Counted from the first letter of the stretch, positions 25,907 to 35,752 are shown. The stretch: DNA of 64,000 nucleotides from JBFMFR01 sp040752025 (GCA_040752025.1 JBFMFR010000025.1:29084-93083); one strand, 5' to 3'. The notes: a model not told the origin generated them from the letters alone. A program made the numbers and translations.

Positions 25907-27145
25907 TCATTCATGCCGCAGCGCCTCGATAGGATCAAGTTGAGCGGCTTTATTGGCCGGGTAATAACCGAAGAAAATGCCGACAGCCGCGGCAGAGCTG
26001 AAAGCCAGGGCAATCGACTCGGGCAGCACCACGGTGCGCATCCCGCCCAGGCGGCTGAAGAGCCAGGCGCCGCCTACCCCGGCAGCCACGCCCAGCAGAC
26101 CGCCCACCAGGCTCAACAGGAGCGCCTCGGTGAGGAACTGCATGCGGATATCGTTGGGGGCGGCGCCCACCGACTGGCGGATGCCGATCTCGCGCGTGCG
26201 CTCGGTTACGCTGACCAGCATGATATTCATAATACCGATGCCGCCTACCAGCAGCGAAACGGCTGCCACCCAGGCCAGCAAGCTACGGAAAGCCGCGGTA
26301 GTGGCTTCACGCGTCTGGATGATATCCTGCTGCGTGGTGATCGAGAAGTCTGGTGCATCCAGGCTGACTTTGTGACGCTTGGCAAGCAGCAACTGGATCT
26401 GCAAGATCACATCGTCCAGAGACATCTGGTCATCGATCTTGACGTAGATCATGCGCACCCGGTCACCCATCACCCGGGCAAAGCGCGAAGGGGTAAATTT
26501 CTGGAAGACGACCGTGGTCGGTAGATACAGGCGCGCATCGTAGTCCGCATCGCCTACCTGGCCTCTTTCCGAGAAAACCCCAATCACCACCAGCTTGGTA
26601 TTGCCCACCGAAACCACCTGGCCGACAGGCGGCTGGTCGGCAAAAAGCTCCGTCGCCAGGTCTGCCCCCAGCACCGCCACTTTCTCGTTGCGGTCCAGCT
26701 CGGTTTGGGTGAAATAGCGCCCGGTGGCAATCTTCATATCGCGCACCGCCGGGAAATCCGGCGTGGTGCCCAGGAGCGAAACTGAATCGATGGTCACATT
26801 GCCGAACTTGACGGTCTGCTCGCTGGGCTGCTCGACTACCACGCCTTTCACGCCCGCCACCTGCTTGGCGATCGCCAGGGCATCATCGTACACCAGCCCG
26901 CCGGATTCGCCCTGCCCACCCCTGTCGCCAGGGCCGCCGCGGCTGAAGTTTTGTGTGATGAAGATCAGGTTGCTGCCCAGGCTGGTGATCTGCTCTGCAA
27001 TGGTAGCTTCGGTGCCGGCGCTGACCGAGACCATGATAATCACAGCAGCCACGCCGATGATCACGCCCAGCATGGTCAGCAGAGAGCGCAGCTTGTTCCT
27101 GGCCAGGCCATGCCAGGCGACCTGGATCACTTTAGTGAGTCGCAT
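25907..27145 (-). CDS. MacB/FtsX-type ABC transporter permease
   Basis: The start at 27145 lies within the end of the ATPase gene (14-bp overlap) and gives MRLTKVIQVAWHGLARNKLRSLL, cited in part. The 412-residue protein has an N-terminal helix (LLTMLGVIIGVAAVIIMVSV), a large extracytoplasmic MacB_PCD domain with the Gly-rich insertion FSRGGPGDRGGQGESGG, and three C-terminal helices (LLAWVAAVSLLVGGIGIMNI, LLSLVGGLLGVAAGVGGAWL). Without a fused ATPase it must work with the adjacent gene product. MacB-type pumps move macrolides, peptides or lipoproteins by mechanotransmission. Confidence 0.9.
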   Translation of the reverse strand: MRLTKVIQVAWHGLARNKLRSLLTMLGVIIGVAAVIIMVSVSAGTEATIAEQITSLGSNLIFITQNFSRGGPGDRGGQGESGGLVYDDALAIAKQVAGVKGVVVEQPSEQTVKFGNVTIDSVSLLGTTPDFPAVRDMKIATGRYFTQTELDRNEKVAVLGADLATELFADQPPVGQVVSVGNTKLVVIGVFSERGQVGDADYDARLYLPTTVVFQKFTPSRFARVMGDRVRMIYVKIDDQMSLDDVILQIQLLLAKRHKVSLDAPDFSITTQQDIIQTREATTAAFRSLLAWVAAVSLLVGGIGIMNIMLVSVTERTREIGIRQSVGAAPNDIRMQFLTEALLLSLVGGLLGVAAGVGGAWLFSRLGGMRTVVLPESIALAFSSAAAVGIFFGYYPANKAAQLDPIEALRHE

Positions 27146-27914
27146 GCTCGCCCTCCTGTCTGGCCAGGCCAGCCGACGGAAATCCTGTTCCGCGCCCGTT
27201 GTTTTCATCCGTATCGATGCGCCCATCCCGGAAACGGATAATGCGCTGGGCATGTGCGGCGATATCATCCGCATGCGTTACCATCACGATCGTACTGCCC
27301 TGAGCATGCAACTGTAACAGTAAGGTCATAATTTCCTCGCCGGAGTGCGTGTCGAGGTTGCCAGTGGGTTCATCCGCCAGGATCAACAGCGGGTCATTGA
27401 CCAGCGCCCGGGCAATGGCCACGCGCTGGCCCTGCCCGCCGGACAGTTCGTTTGGCTTGTGATGCGTGCGGTCCGCCAGGCCAACGGCGTCGAGAGCCGC
27501 CAGGGCTTTGGCTTTTTGCTCAGCATCGTTCAACCGGTTTTCGCGCTGGTAAAGCATCGGCAGCATAACGTTTTCTAAGGCCGTCGTGCCCGCCAACAAA
27601 TTGTAAGATTGAAAGACAAAACCGATGCGCCGGTTGCGGATCACCGCCAGTTGAGTTTTGTTCAGGCCGCTGACATCCTCGCCTACCAGGAGATACCGCC
27701 CGGAAGTTGGCCGGTCCAGGCAGCCCAGGATATTCATCAGCGTGCTCTTGCCAGAGCCTGAAGGGCCCATGATGGCAACGAATTCATTTTCAACGATGCG
27801 CAGATTGACCGCATCCAGCGCCCGCACCTGGACATCGCCCTGGCCGTAGATTTTGGTCAGGCTTTCGGTCTGGATGATGGCCGGGGAGGCTGCTTCCGCT
27901 TTGATTGCGTTCAT
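27132..27914 (-). CDS. ABC transporter ATP-binding protein (LolD/MacB type)
   Basis: Residues about 15-245 form a complete nucleotide-binding domain: Walker A GPSGSGKST, Q-loop FVFQSYNLL, signature LSGGQGQRVAIARA (Gly in place of the usual Gln after GGQ), Walker B LLILADEPTGNLD and H-loop VMVTHADDIAAH. A 25-residue tail follows. It powers the MacB-like permease encoded immediately downstream and is coupled to it by overlap. Confidence 0.94.
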   Translation of the reverse strand: MNAIKAEAASPAIIQTESLTKIYGQGDVQVRALDAVNLRIVENEFVAIMGPSGSGKSTLMNILGCLDRPTSGRYLLVGEDVSGLNKTQLAVIRNRRIGFVFQSYNLLAGTTALENVMLPMLYQRENRLNDAEQKAKALAALDAVGLADRTHHKPNELSGGQGQRVAIARALVNDPLLILADEPTGNLDTHSGEEIMTLLLQLHAQGSTIVMVTHADDIAAHAQRIIRFRDGRIDTDENNGRGTGFPSAGLARQEGEHATH

Positions 27915-27919
27915 GGTGC

Positions 27920-29311
27920 TCAGTTGCCTGCCTGGACGATGCCCGTGCTGACGACTTCGCCGGCCTGCAAGCCGGATTTGATCTCAGCCGAGGTCACATC
28001 CATCAAACCGACCTCGACAACGCGCATGTTCAACTCGCCATTTTCTTCAACGAAGACAGCATATTCGCCCGGGTCCAGCTCGCGCAGCGCCTCCACCGGC
28101 ACCAGCACGGCGTCCATCGCCCGTCCGGAAACCACATCCACCGAGGCGTTCAAACCGACCGGCAGAAATACACTGCCTAAACTTTCCTTGTCTAGCGATA
28201 CCATTACTTTGACGGCCTGCACGTTGGAAACATCCTCCAGGCTGGGGCTGACCAGGGTTACCTTGCCTGTGAAAGTCTTATCTGGCAGGGCATCGAAAAC
28301 CACATCCGCCTCGTAGCCTAGGGCCACTTTGTCCAGGTCGGTTTCATCCAGGTAAACCTCCAGCACCGGCTGATCCAGGTTTGCCAGGGTGATAAAAGCC
28401 GTCCCGCCGGCAGATTCGCCCACGTTAGCCGAAATCGAGAGCACCGTCCCATCCATCGGCGCCGCCAATTCGTCAATCGCCTTGGCTTCTTTCGCCAGCG
28501 CCAGGCTGGCCTGTGCATTTTCGAGCTCGGCCTGGGCCTGGGCCATTTCATCCGCCGCCGGACCATCTTTGTACTTTTCGTATTCGCCGCGCGCCTTGTT
28601 CAGGTTCGCCTCGGCAACCTGCAATTCATATTCATAATTCAGGCGTTTCACAGCCGAGTCGTAGTTGCCCTGGGCGACATTTAGCGCCACCAACAGATTG
28701 TAGCGCGTATCGTTGCTGGCAGGGTACAGTCGGTACGGTTCAAAGGCTGCGCTGGCGGCATCCAGCTCGGCCTTGGTTTTATCCAGGGCTTCAATGGCAT
28801 CCATGCCCTGCAAGTAAATCGGCATGGTGTAATTTTCCAACTGGTATTGGGCATCCCGGACTGCCTGGGAATAGGTAGCGATATCGCTCAAGGCTGTGGT
28901 GCGGGCGATCTCGGCATTCGCAACCAGGTCATCGATGGCGCTCTGGGCTTTCAAAACAGCCAGCTCCGCCGTCGAGATCGATACCGCGATCGTTTCGGGA
29001 GTGTCCTTGGTTTGCAAACGGGCCAGCACCTGACCCTCTTTCACCTGGTCGCCAACGCCAACGTTCAACTCGATCAGCGTGCCGCTATCATCGAATCCCA
29101 GGCTGATTTGCTCGGCTGGCACGACCTGTCCGGTGCCGCTGGCCGTGATCACCAGGTCGCCGCGCCTCGCCACGGCGGTTTGTAAGGCCGGCTCGGCTGT
29201 GGTGGCAGTGCTCTGAGCCAGGTAATGGGTGTAATAGTAGTAACCGCCGCCTGCCAGCGCTAAAATGACCACCAGGATGATCCAGAAGATTCGCTTTTTG
29301 AATATCATCAT
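27920..29311 (-). CDS. periplasmic adaptor of the exporter (MacA/HlyD family)
   Basis: The start (ATG 29311, or 29308) follows AGGAGCTATTC. The 463-residue product has one N-terminal membrane helix (IFWIILVVILALAGGGYYYY), a lipoyl/barrel-sandwich half (VPAEQISLGFDDSGTLIEL), a long helical hairpin of about residues 95-275 (rich in AELDAASAAF, AQAELENAQASLALAK), a beta-barrel part (VLEVYLDETDLDKVALGYEA) and a C-terminal MFP domain (LVPVEALREL). It bridges the pump to the cell surface. First gene of the operon that ends with the small exported protein. Confidence 0.92.
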   Translation of the reverse strand: MMIFKKRIFWIILVVILALAGGGYYYYTHYLAQSTATTAEPALQTAVARRGDLVITASGTGQVVPAEQISLGFDDSGTLIELNVGVGDQVKEGQVLARLQTKDTPETIAVSISTAELAVLKAQSAIDDLVANAEIARTTALSDIATYSQAVRDAQYQLENYTMPIYLQGMDAIEALDKTKAELDAASAAFEPYRLYPASNDTRYNLLVALNVAQGNYDSAVKRLNYEYELQVAEANLNKARGEYEKYKDGPAADEMAQAQAELENAQASLALAKEAKAIDELAAPMDGTVLSISANVGESAGGTAFITLANLDQPVLEVYLDETDLDKVALGYEADVVFDALPDKTFTGKVTLVSPSLEDVSNVQAVKVMVSLDKESLGSVFLPVGLNASVDVVSGRAMDAVLVPVEALRELDPGEYAVFVEENGELNMRVVEVGLMDVTSAEIKSGLQAGEVVSTGIVQAGN

Positions 29312-29359
29312 GAATAGCTCCTACCTGCTTCTCTTTTCATTTTGAAAGCCCAGTAAAGA

Positions 29360-29391
29360 ATTATACGAGGGAAATGTGCAAATCTTGTGCA
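29360..29391 (-). promoter_or_regulatory. promoter and direct-repeat operator of the exporter operon
   Basis: Minus-strand TATAAT at 29360-29365 lacks a consensus -35. TGTGCA occurs at 29375-29380 and 29386-29391 on the plus strand, an 11-bp-period direct repeat (TGCACA on the minus strand) overlapping the expected -35 position. OmpR/PhoB-class regulators typically bind such repeats and activate from this place. Confidence 0.55.
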
Positions 29392-29719
29392 GATGATCCC
29401 TATTTTATATGTAAGACTGGGCGTATCCCGGCAAACCATCCACGCCATCGAAACCGGCAAGTACGACCCCAGCCTGCCGCTGGCTTTCAAACTGGCGCGG
29501 TTGTTTGGACTGGCGATCGAGGAGATTTCCACGCCAATCGACTTCGGCTGGCCGGAAAACACCCTCCTTGCCATCCGAAACAGGCAATTGCAAGACCAGG
29601 AACAGGTATTGGTCCTGGTGGTCGAGCTTGGGGATTTCGCGCTCGGTCAGGCAGTCTTGCAAATTCAAGGGGTGAAATTAGGGATACAATCCCGAGAACC
29701 ATCCTGCGCATCTGTTTGA
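29387..29719 (+). pseudogene. remnant of an XRE-family HTH regulator
   Basis: The translated stretch from about 29417 to 29540 reads LGVSRQTIHAIETGKYDPSL, then PLAFKLARLFGLAIEEI. That is the second half of a Cro/C1-type HTH, with its recognition helix, as in short regulators of about 70 residues. The first helices that should precede it are missing, and the 60 residues downstream have no match in my memory. It is most likely a decayed fragment. It lies between the exporter promoter and the Ser/Thr kinase gene. Confidence 0.55.
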
Positions 29720-29726
29720 GACTTGT

Positions 29727-29732
29727 TATAAT
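29727..29732 (+). promoter_or_regulatory. -10 element for the Ser/Thr kinase gene
   Basis: A TATAAT hexamer lies 50 bp upstream of the kinase start. A TGCGCA 16 bp further upstream is only a weak -35 candidate. The rest of this 470-bp region holds the XRE remnant and the exporter promoter. Confidence 0.5.
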
Positions 29733-29781
29733 ACAACTACGGACTGGGCCGGGATTCCCGCTCATGCCAGGGTAAACAGGT

Positions 29782-31506
29782 ATGCCACTCGCTCCAGGGC
29801 AAATTCTGAACAACCGCTATCGCATCGTCAAGCTGCTTGGACAGGGCGGCTTTGGGGCGGTTTATCGCGTCTGGGACACCAACCTGGAACGGGCGCGGGC
29901 GCTCAAAGAGAATTTGAACACGGGGCGCGAGGCCCAGGGGCAGTTCAAGCGCGAAGCACAGTTGATGGCCGACCTTTCACACCCCAACCTGCCCAAAGTG
30001 CTGGATTATTTCAGCATCTCCCACCAGGGCGATTTCATTCAGTACCTGGTGATGGAATACATCGAGGGGGAAGACCTGGAACAAATGAGTAAGCGCTGGG
30101 GCAGAGGGCTGCCCGAGGCGCAGGTGCTGCCCTGGATCGGGCAGGTATGTGAGGCACTGGAATATTTACACACCCAGCGCCCGCCCATCATCCACCGTGA
30201 TATCAAGCCGGCCAACATCAAGATCACCCCGGAAGGCAAAGCGGTGCTGGTGGACTTCGGCATCGCCAAGGCTTTCGATCCCGGCACGCGCACCGCGGCC
30301 GGAGCCAGGGCAGTCACCCCAGGTTACTCGCCTTTCGAACAATATGGGCGGCAGTCCACCGACGCCCGTTCGGACGTCTACGCCCTGGGAGCCACGCTGT
30401 ACTGCCTGCTCACCGGCGTGACCCCGCCCGAGAGCATCGACCGCGCTACCGGCGCGGTGGTGATGCCCGCCCCGCGCCAGATCAACCCGGGCATCTCGGC
30501 GCAGACCGAGGCGGCCATCCTACGAGCTATGGCCCTGATGCCGGAGCAGCGCTTCCCGGGCATGCAGGCTTTCAAGGCAGCTCTGGTCACCGCCAGCCAA
30601 TCCTACCACCTGGGGGACACCTACCTAGCGCCCGTCCTGCCGCGCCCGGCAGCCAGCACGGCCTACCAGGCCGCCGAGGGCGTGGCCTCGGCCCCGCCCA
30701 GCGCGCCCAGGCAAACCGGCCAGGCGCGACCATTGCCGCGCCCCGCCAACTTCATCGCCCTGCTGATGATCGCAGCCGCCATCGTCCTGCTGCTGGTGGC
30801 GGTTGGCAACGGGCATCCACCCGTTTTCGGGCCGAAAGAAAGCGCCTCGCCGCCCACGCTCACGAATGCGCAGGTTGCCCAGCAGCGGCGCACCGCCACA
30901 GCATTGGAAAGCCAACGCCGGGCGGTTTCACTCACGCTGACAGAACAGGCTCGCTATCCCAAAGAGACCACGGATTCCGGCAAGCAGGATGCCCAGAAAC
31001 TGGCCGCGACGAGGACAGCCCTGGCGCAAATGACCGCCGAGGCCATCGAAGAGGGCCAGCCCATCAGCACAGACGCGCGGCAATCCACAGCCCAGTGGTA
31101 CAGTTCGCAGCCGGTAACCTGGTCGATTCCTTTTCTGAACGCTTCCGTCAAGAAACTCCGTTTTTATGCCCAGGACAGCCAGGAAGTTCCCTTCGGCAGC
31201 CGCACATACCTGGACGCATTCCCACGCCAGGAACCCTACCAGGTATGCGCTGAGCTGCACCTGTCGCACGCCGCCCCAGGCAGAGTGGTCTACGTCACGT
31301 TCGAGAGCGTCTTATTCCAACCGGATGAAACCTACCAGACCTGGGATCGTGAATCCTGGTTGGAAGCTAAAGCGACCATCTCACAGCACGACCTGGGCTG
31401 CACCGGTTGGGAGTACGCCGGTGGATTGCCGGCCGGTAGATATACCTGGAACGTGTTCATCGGCGCCCAAAAAATCGCCCTGGCATCCTTCGAAATCATC
31501 GAGTAA
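29782..31506 (+). CDS. membrane-anchored Ser/Thr protein kinase (PknB-like)
   Basis: The 574-residue protein has an N-terminal Hanks-type kinase domain (about 12-275): glycine loop GQGGFGAVYRV, ATP-binding Lys42 in RALKEN, catalytic loop HRDIKPANI (138-146), DFGIAKAFD (158-166) and the activation segment with GYSPFEQYG. A Pro/Ala-rich juxtamembrane region leads to one membrane helix (FIALLMIAAAIVLLLVAVG, about 325-343). The outer part of about 230 residues has a helical region and a beta domain (VCAELHLSHAAPGRVVYVTF). It could sense an extracellular cue and phosphorylate cytoplasmic proteins. It is 8 bp from the next gene. Confidence 0.93.
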   Translation: MPLAPGQILNNRYRIVKLLGQGGFGAVYRVWDTNLERARALKENLNTGREAQGQFKREAQLMADLSHPNLPKVLDYFSISHQGDFIQYLVMEYIEGEDLEQMSKRWGRGLPEAQVLPWIGQVCEALEYLHTQRPPIIHRDIKPANIKITPEGKAVLVDFGIAKAFDPGTRTAAGARAVTPGYSPFEQYGRQSTDARSDVYALGATLYCLLTGVTPPESIDRATGAVVMPAPRQINPGISAQTEAAILRAMALMPEQRFPGMQAFKAALVTASQSYHLGDTYLAPVLPRPAASTAYQAAEGVASAPPSAPRQTGQARPLPRPANFIALLMIAAAIVLLLVAVGNGHPPVFGPKESASPPTLTNAQVAQQRRTATALESQRRAVSLTLTEQARYPKETTDSGKQDAQKLAATRTALAQMTAEAIEEGQPISTDARQSTAQWYSSQPVTWSIPFLNASVKKLRFYAQDSQEVPFGSRTYLDAFPRQEPYQVCAELHLSHAAPGRVVYVTFESVLFQPDETYQTWDRESWLEAKATISQHDLGCTGWEYAGGLPAGRYTWNVFIGAQKIALASFEIIE

Positions 31507-31514
31507 AAGAAGCA

Positions 31515-33086
31515 ATGTTACCCACATCTTTGCGCAAACCGCGCCTGTATTTCACCCTGGCTTTGGCCCTGGTCTACATCCTGGGGATCGGCCTGCGACT
31601 TTACGACATCACCGACGAGCCGCTTGGGTATTACCCGCTGCGCCAGCTCCAGGGCGCCATCGTGGCGCGCGGCATTTATTACACCATGTTGCCTTCCGCC
31701 GACCCGGTGCAACGCGACCGGGCTGTCGGCTTGTGGCATACGATCGCCGTGCACGAGCCCCTCATCCAGCAATACACCGTGGCGCTGACCTACCTGGTCG
31801 TTGGTCATGAAATCCCCTGGGTCGCCAGCATCTACAACCTGGTTTTTTGGCTGGTGAGCGCCGCGGCGCTGTACGCCCTGGCCAAGCGCATGGCTGCCGC
31901 GCTGCTCAAGGAGCGGGAGCCAGCCGCCGCTGAAATCCTGGCTTCGATTAGCGCACTGCTGGCCCTGGCGTATTTTTTACTGCTGCCCTTTGGGGTGCTT
32001 GCCAGCCGTTCGTTCCAGCCCGATCCCGGCATGACCATGTGGATTCTGCTGTTCAGCTATGCCATCTACCGCTGGTCCGAAGAGCCGAACTGGAAATGGG
32101 CGCTCCTAGCGGGCGTTTTCGCCGGCCTGGCTGTGCTGATCAAAGCCGTGGCGTTTTGTACGGTCTTTATCGGCCTGGCCGCCATCGCCCTCTATAACCT
32201 GGGTCCGCGGCGCGTGAAAGAGATCCCAGCCGCGCTGCTCAGGATGGTGAAGAACCCCCAGCTCTGGGCGATCCTGTTTTTGATGGTCGCGCCCACCGCC
32301 TTGTTCTACTGGTTCAACCGGGGGCGGGCCGGCGATTACTTCTCGGCCTACATGCTGTCGCTGGGCCACATGCTGCTGAGCCCGAGCCATTACCTGGTCT
32401 GGTTCCGCCTGGTGGCCAGCCTCTTGAAACTGCCTGCGCTGCTCATTGCCCTGGCGGGCGTGCTCGTGTCTCGCGGTCGCAACCTGGCGCTCTCGCTCGG
32501 CCTGTGGATAGGCTATTTCGTTTATGGGCTGGCCTTCCCCTATCAAATGGACACCCACAGCTATTACCACCTGGAGCTGGTGGCATTGGTGCCCCTGTCC
32601 ATGGTGCCAGCCTTTGCCCTGGCCCTGGAGCGCCTCCGCAAAGCCCCACGAGTATGGCAGACGGCCTTGGCCCTGGCGGGTGTGTGCGTGGCGATCTACT
32701 TCACCTGGCAGTCCTTCCTGCCGATCTACCGCGATGACTTTCGTGACCAGCCCGCTTACTGGCAAAAGGTAGCCAATGAACTGCCCAACGATGGGAAAAC
32801 CATCGCCATCACCCAGGAGTTCGGATTCAGACTGCTGTATTACGGCTGGCGCAAACTCGACCTGTGGCCTAACGTGGATCAAATCGAGTTGAGGGACCTG
32901 CGCGGCAAGAGCCGCGAGTTCGAGGAATATTTTGCAAAACAGGTTAAGGGCAAACGCTACTTCTTGATCACGGACTTCAACGAATTCGACAACCAGCCAG
33001 TGCTCAAACAATACTTATATGACAACTACCCGATCATCCAACAGAGAGATGGTTACATTCTCTTCGATTTAGGCCCCAAAACTTAA
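31515..33086 (+). CDS. GT39/ArnT-like membrane glycosyltransferase
   Basis: The 523-residue protein has about ten membrane helices, the first at LYFTLALALVYILGIGLRLY. The first extracytoplasmic loop contains DITDEPLGYYPLRQ, whose Asp/Glu correspond to the catalytic site of PMT/ArnT-type enzymes that move sugars from polyprenyl-phosphate donors to proteins or lipids. The C-terminal 140 residues are soluble, with FGFRLLYYGWRKLDLW. It is coupled to the Ser/Thr kinase by an 8-bp gap. Donor and acceptor are unknown; glycosylation of exported proteins is a reasonable guess. Confidence 0.85.
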   Translation: MLPTSLRKPRLYFTLALALVYILGIGLRLYDITDEPLGYYPLRQLQGAIVARGIYYTMLPSADPVQRDRAVGLWHTIAVHEPLIQQYTVALTYLVVGHEIPWVASIYNLVFWLVSAAALYALAKRMAAALLKEREPAAAEILASISALLALAYFLLLPFGVLASRSFQPDPGMTMWILLFSYAIYRWSEEPNWKWALLAGVFAGLAVLIKAVAFCTVFIGLAAIALYNLGPRRVKEIPAALLRMVKNPQLWAILFLMVAPTALFYWFNRGRAGDYFSAYMLSLGHMLLSPSHYLVWFRLVASLLKLPALLIALAGVLVSRGRNLALSLGLWIGYFVYGLAFPYQMDTHSYYHLELVALVPLSMVPAFALALERLRKAPRVWQTALALAGVCVAIYFTWQSFLPIYRDDFRDQPAYWQKVANELPNDGKTIAITQEFGFRLLYYGWRKLDLWPNVDQIELRDLRGKSREFEEYFAKQVKGKRYFLITDFNEFDNQPVLKQYLYDNYPIIQQRDGYILFDLGPKT

Positions 33087-33126
33087 CCTACACGCAAGCA
33101 GGGCCACGATTTTTTGGAGGGCAAAC

Positions 33127-35748
33127 ATGAATCACCAGGAATTTCGCTCAGGGCTAGAAAATCCGCCGCAAACCGGAAATCGCGCCAGGAGACAGGCTCT
33201 CCTGGCGTTGACGTTTGTGCTCATCGCCAGCCTGGCTTGCAGCATGTTCAGCAAAACCGGCCAGGGCCCAACGCCAGAGCCAACCAGCGCGCCAGTCTCT
33301 CCCACGCCGGCCGGGGAGGCCACTCATCCGGCTGAAAGCACCGCTCCACCCGCACCGACCGGCGCCACGCCGGTTCCCCAGGGCCAGGTCGAGCTGTGGC
33401 AGTGGGCCAGCTCCGCCACGGCCAGCTCGGAATACGGCAGCAGCGACTGGTCAGCAAGCCAGGCAACCGGCGAACCCAACACTACCATCTGCGGCGACTA
33501 CACCACAGCCTGGGCCTCGCAGGGCAGCGATACCGTGGAATGGCTGGAGCTGCGCTACGCTACGCCGGTAATCCCCAGCCAGGTGCAAATCCACCAGAGC
33601 TACAATCCCAGCCAGATCACCCGCGTGGAGCTGCTGGACACCAACGGCCAATACCACACGGTTTACGAGGGCACGCCGGCGCCCGCCGCCGAATGCCCTT
33701 ATTTCATGCCAATCGATGTTCCACCCGCGGATTACCTGGCCGTGGGGGTGCGCATCCACATCGACCAATCCCAACTGGGACTGGGCTGGAACGAGATCGA
33801 TGCCGCCGCCCTGGTCGGCATGGGACCGGCCGGAGCAGCGACGCCAGAACCCACTCCCACTCCGGTAACCGGGGAGGGCGAAGGGCTGGTCGAGTTTGGC
33901 TGGACGGTTTTCTCCAATGGGAATTACGTCAACAGCCTGGCTTTACAGGATGGTCACTTGTGGGCGGGGACCGGCGGCGGCGTGGTAGATTGGGACCTGG
34001 GCAGCGGCCAGGCCCGCAAATACACCGTATCCGATGGACTGCTGGTGAACGAAATCCGGGCGATTGTGGCCTGCCCGCTGCCAGAAATGCGCATCGTCGC
34101 GGGCAGCGAGGGCGGGCTGAACATCCTGGACCCTGAAGAGGGTTTCCCGGTTTGGGAAACCCTGGAAAGCGCCATCCCACCCCAAATGGGACCTGGCGTG
34201 CTCACCCTGGACTGTGACCCACTCTCCAGGCGCCTGTTCGTAGGGTACAACTTTGAGCTACAAATCTACGAAGCCGACAGCGGCGAATGGCGCTCCTACA
34301 CCCAGGAGAACGGTCTGGCCTCCGACGCGGTGACGCAGGTGACCACCATTGGCCAGGACACCTGGGTGGCAGCCTCGTTCGGGTTGACGGTGCTGCACAA
34401 GGATGGCAGCTCCAGCGGATACACTGAAGCGGACAGCGATATCCCCAGCCAGGAAATCTACACCATCGCTGGCGATTCACAGGGCGCGGCCTGGCTGGGC
34501 ACACAGCAGGGGCTGGTCAAATTCCAGGCAGGCGCATGGCGGCTGTATAACGAGAAGAACGTGGCCGACTTTCCTTCGGCGCGGCGCATCGATGGCGTGG
34601 TGGTCGCCCCGGACGACAGCCTCTGGATCGGCGACAACCTGGGGCAGATCTGCCATTTCGACCCCGGGCAAGAGACCTGCCTGCAAACCTATTCCGAAGA
34701 ACCCGGCATGGTAGCGTACGTCAAGGATATGGTCATCGATGCGCAAAGCCGGCTGTATTACAGCGGCGGCAAGCAGGGCATCAGCGTTCTCGAGAACGGG
34801 CGCTGGCGCACCATGCAGGTGAACGAGCGCCCATTGAGCAACGCCTACCAGGCCATCGCCCAGACCCCGGACGGCATGATCTGGGTTGCCGGTCGAGCAG
34901 GCCTGCAGAAGTTTCGCGCCGCTGAGCCATTCGGCGAATGGCAGTTGGTGAACGGCGACATCAAGGAAGCCAGCAGCCTGTACGCCGCCCCAGACGGGCT
35001 GTGGATCGGGCATATCTGGGGGGCCAGCTTCCTGGAATACACCAGCGGAGAAATGACCCATTTCGAGCCGGGCGAAAAAGGCCAGGCGCTGCACAGCCCG
35101 CCAACGGTGATCGCCACGGACCACCAGGGCCACACCTGGTTTGGCACTTTAGAAGGTCTCTCGGTTTGGGATGGAGAAGGTTTCACGTATTATGACCTGC
35201 TGGATGAGGCAGAGCGCGCTGCTGGAACGTTCCCACCTTCGGTGAAAGCCATCCAGGCGCAAGGCGACCAGGTGTGGGTGGGCACTGGCAGCGCGCTGTA
35301 TCGCTTCGATGCGGACGGCCAGGTGCGGCGCTGGGAAGCAGAGCTCGAGGCGCAGTTGCCCGAGGGCGCATATGTTTCGATTGGGGCGCTGGCGCTGGAC
35401 CGGGAAGGACGGCTGCTGGTGGGCATCTGGAACCGGCTGGCGCGCTTCGATGGTGAAAAGCTCGAGGTAATCACGGAGACCCCCTCACCCATCACCACTA
35501 TCGCCGTGGACAACCTGGGGCGAGACTACCTGCCCAGCCGCATCTGGCTCACCACCGAAGAAAGCGGCGCGTGGATTGGCCAACCGGATGTGGATGGTTA
35601 TTTCTGGGACAACTTTACCACGCAGAGCGGCCTGCCTGGCAACCGCTTCTGGTACAACACGATGGTGGTAGACAGCCAGGGCGGCTATTGGTTCGCCTGC
35701 AATGAAGGCGGGTTGGCCTTATTTCTCCCCATGTCTACAGGGCAATAA
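33127..35748 (+). CDS. large lipoprotein with discoidin-like and two-component-type propeller domains
   Basis: The start follows a TTTTTGGAGGG site. The 873-residue protein has a lipobox IASLAC (Cys38) and a Pro/Thr linker, then a beta-sandwich domain (about 85-220) with YATPVIPSQVQIHQSYNPSQ, reminiscent of discoidin/F5-8 modules. From about 255 on there are roughly 12 propeller repeats with patterns such as DGxLWAGTxGGVVDWD, WLGTQQGLVKF and LWIGDNLGQI. These are the Reg_prop type repeats usually seen outside two-component hybrid kinases, here without any kinase. It is exported and may bind an extracellular polymer. Confidence 0.8.
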   Translation: MNHQEFRSGLENPPQTGNRARRQALLALTFVLIASLACSMFSKTGQGPTPEPTSAPVSPTPAGEATHPAESTAPPAPTGATPVPQGQVELWQWASSATASSEYGSSDWSASQATGEPNTTICGDYTTAWASQGSDTVEWLELRYATPVIPSQVQIHQSYNPSQITRVELLDTNGQYHTVYEGTPAPAAECPYFMPIDVPPADYLAVGVRIHIDQSQLGLGWNEIDAAALVGMGPAGAATPEPTPTPVTGEGEGLVEFGWTVFSNGNYVNSLALQDGHLWAGTGGGVVDWDLGSGQARKYTVSDGLLVNEIRAIVACPLPEMRIVAGSEGGLNILDPEEGFPVWETLESAIPPQMGPGVLTLDCDPLSRRLFVGYNFELQIYEADSGEWRSYTQENGLASDAVTQVTTIGQDTWVAASFGLTVLHKDGSSSGYTEADSDIPSQEIYTIAGDSQGAAWLGTQQGLVKFQAGAWRLYNEKNVADFPSARRIDGVVVAPDDSLWIGDNLGQICHFDPGQETCLQTYSEEPGMVAYVKDMVIDAQSRLYYSGGKQGISVLENGRWRTMQVNERPLSNAYQAIAQTPDGMIWVAGRAGLQKFRAAEPFGEWQLVNGDIKEASSLYAAPDGLWIGHIWGASFLEYTSGEMTHFEPGEKGQALHSPPTVIATDHQGHTWFGTLEGLSVWDGEGFTYYDLLDEAERAAGTFPPSVKAIQAQGDQVWVGTGSALYRFDADGQVRRWEAELEAQLPEGAYVSIGALALDREGRLLVGIWNRLARFDGEKLEVITETPSPITTIAVDNLGRDYLPSRIWLTTEESGAWIGQPDVDGYFWDNFTTQSGLPGNRFWYNTMVVDSQGGYWFACNEGGLALFLPMSTGQ

Positions 35749-35752
35749 ACTG

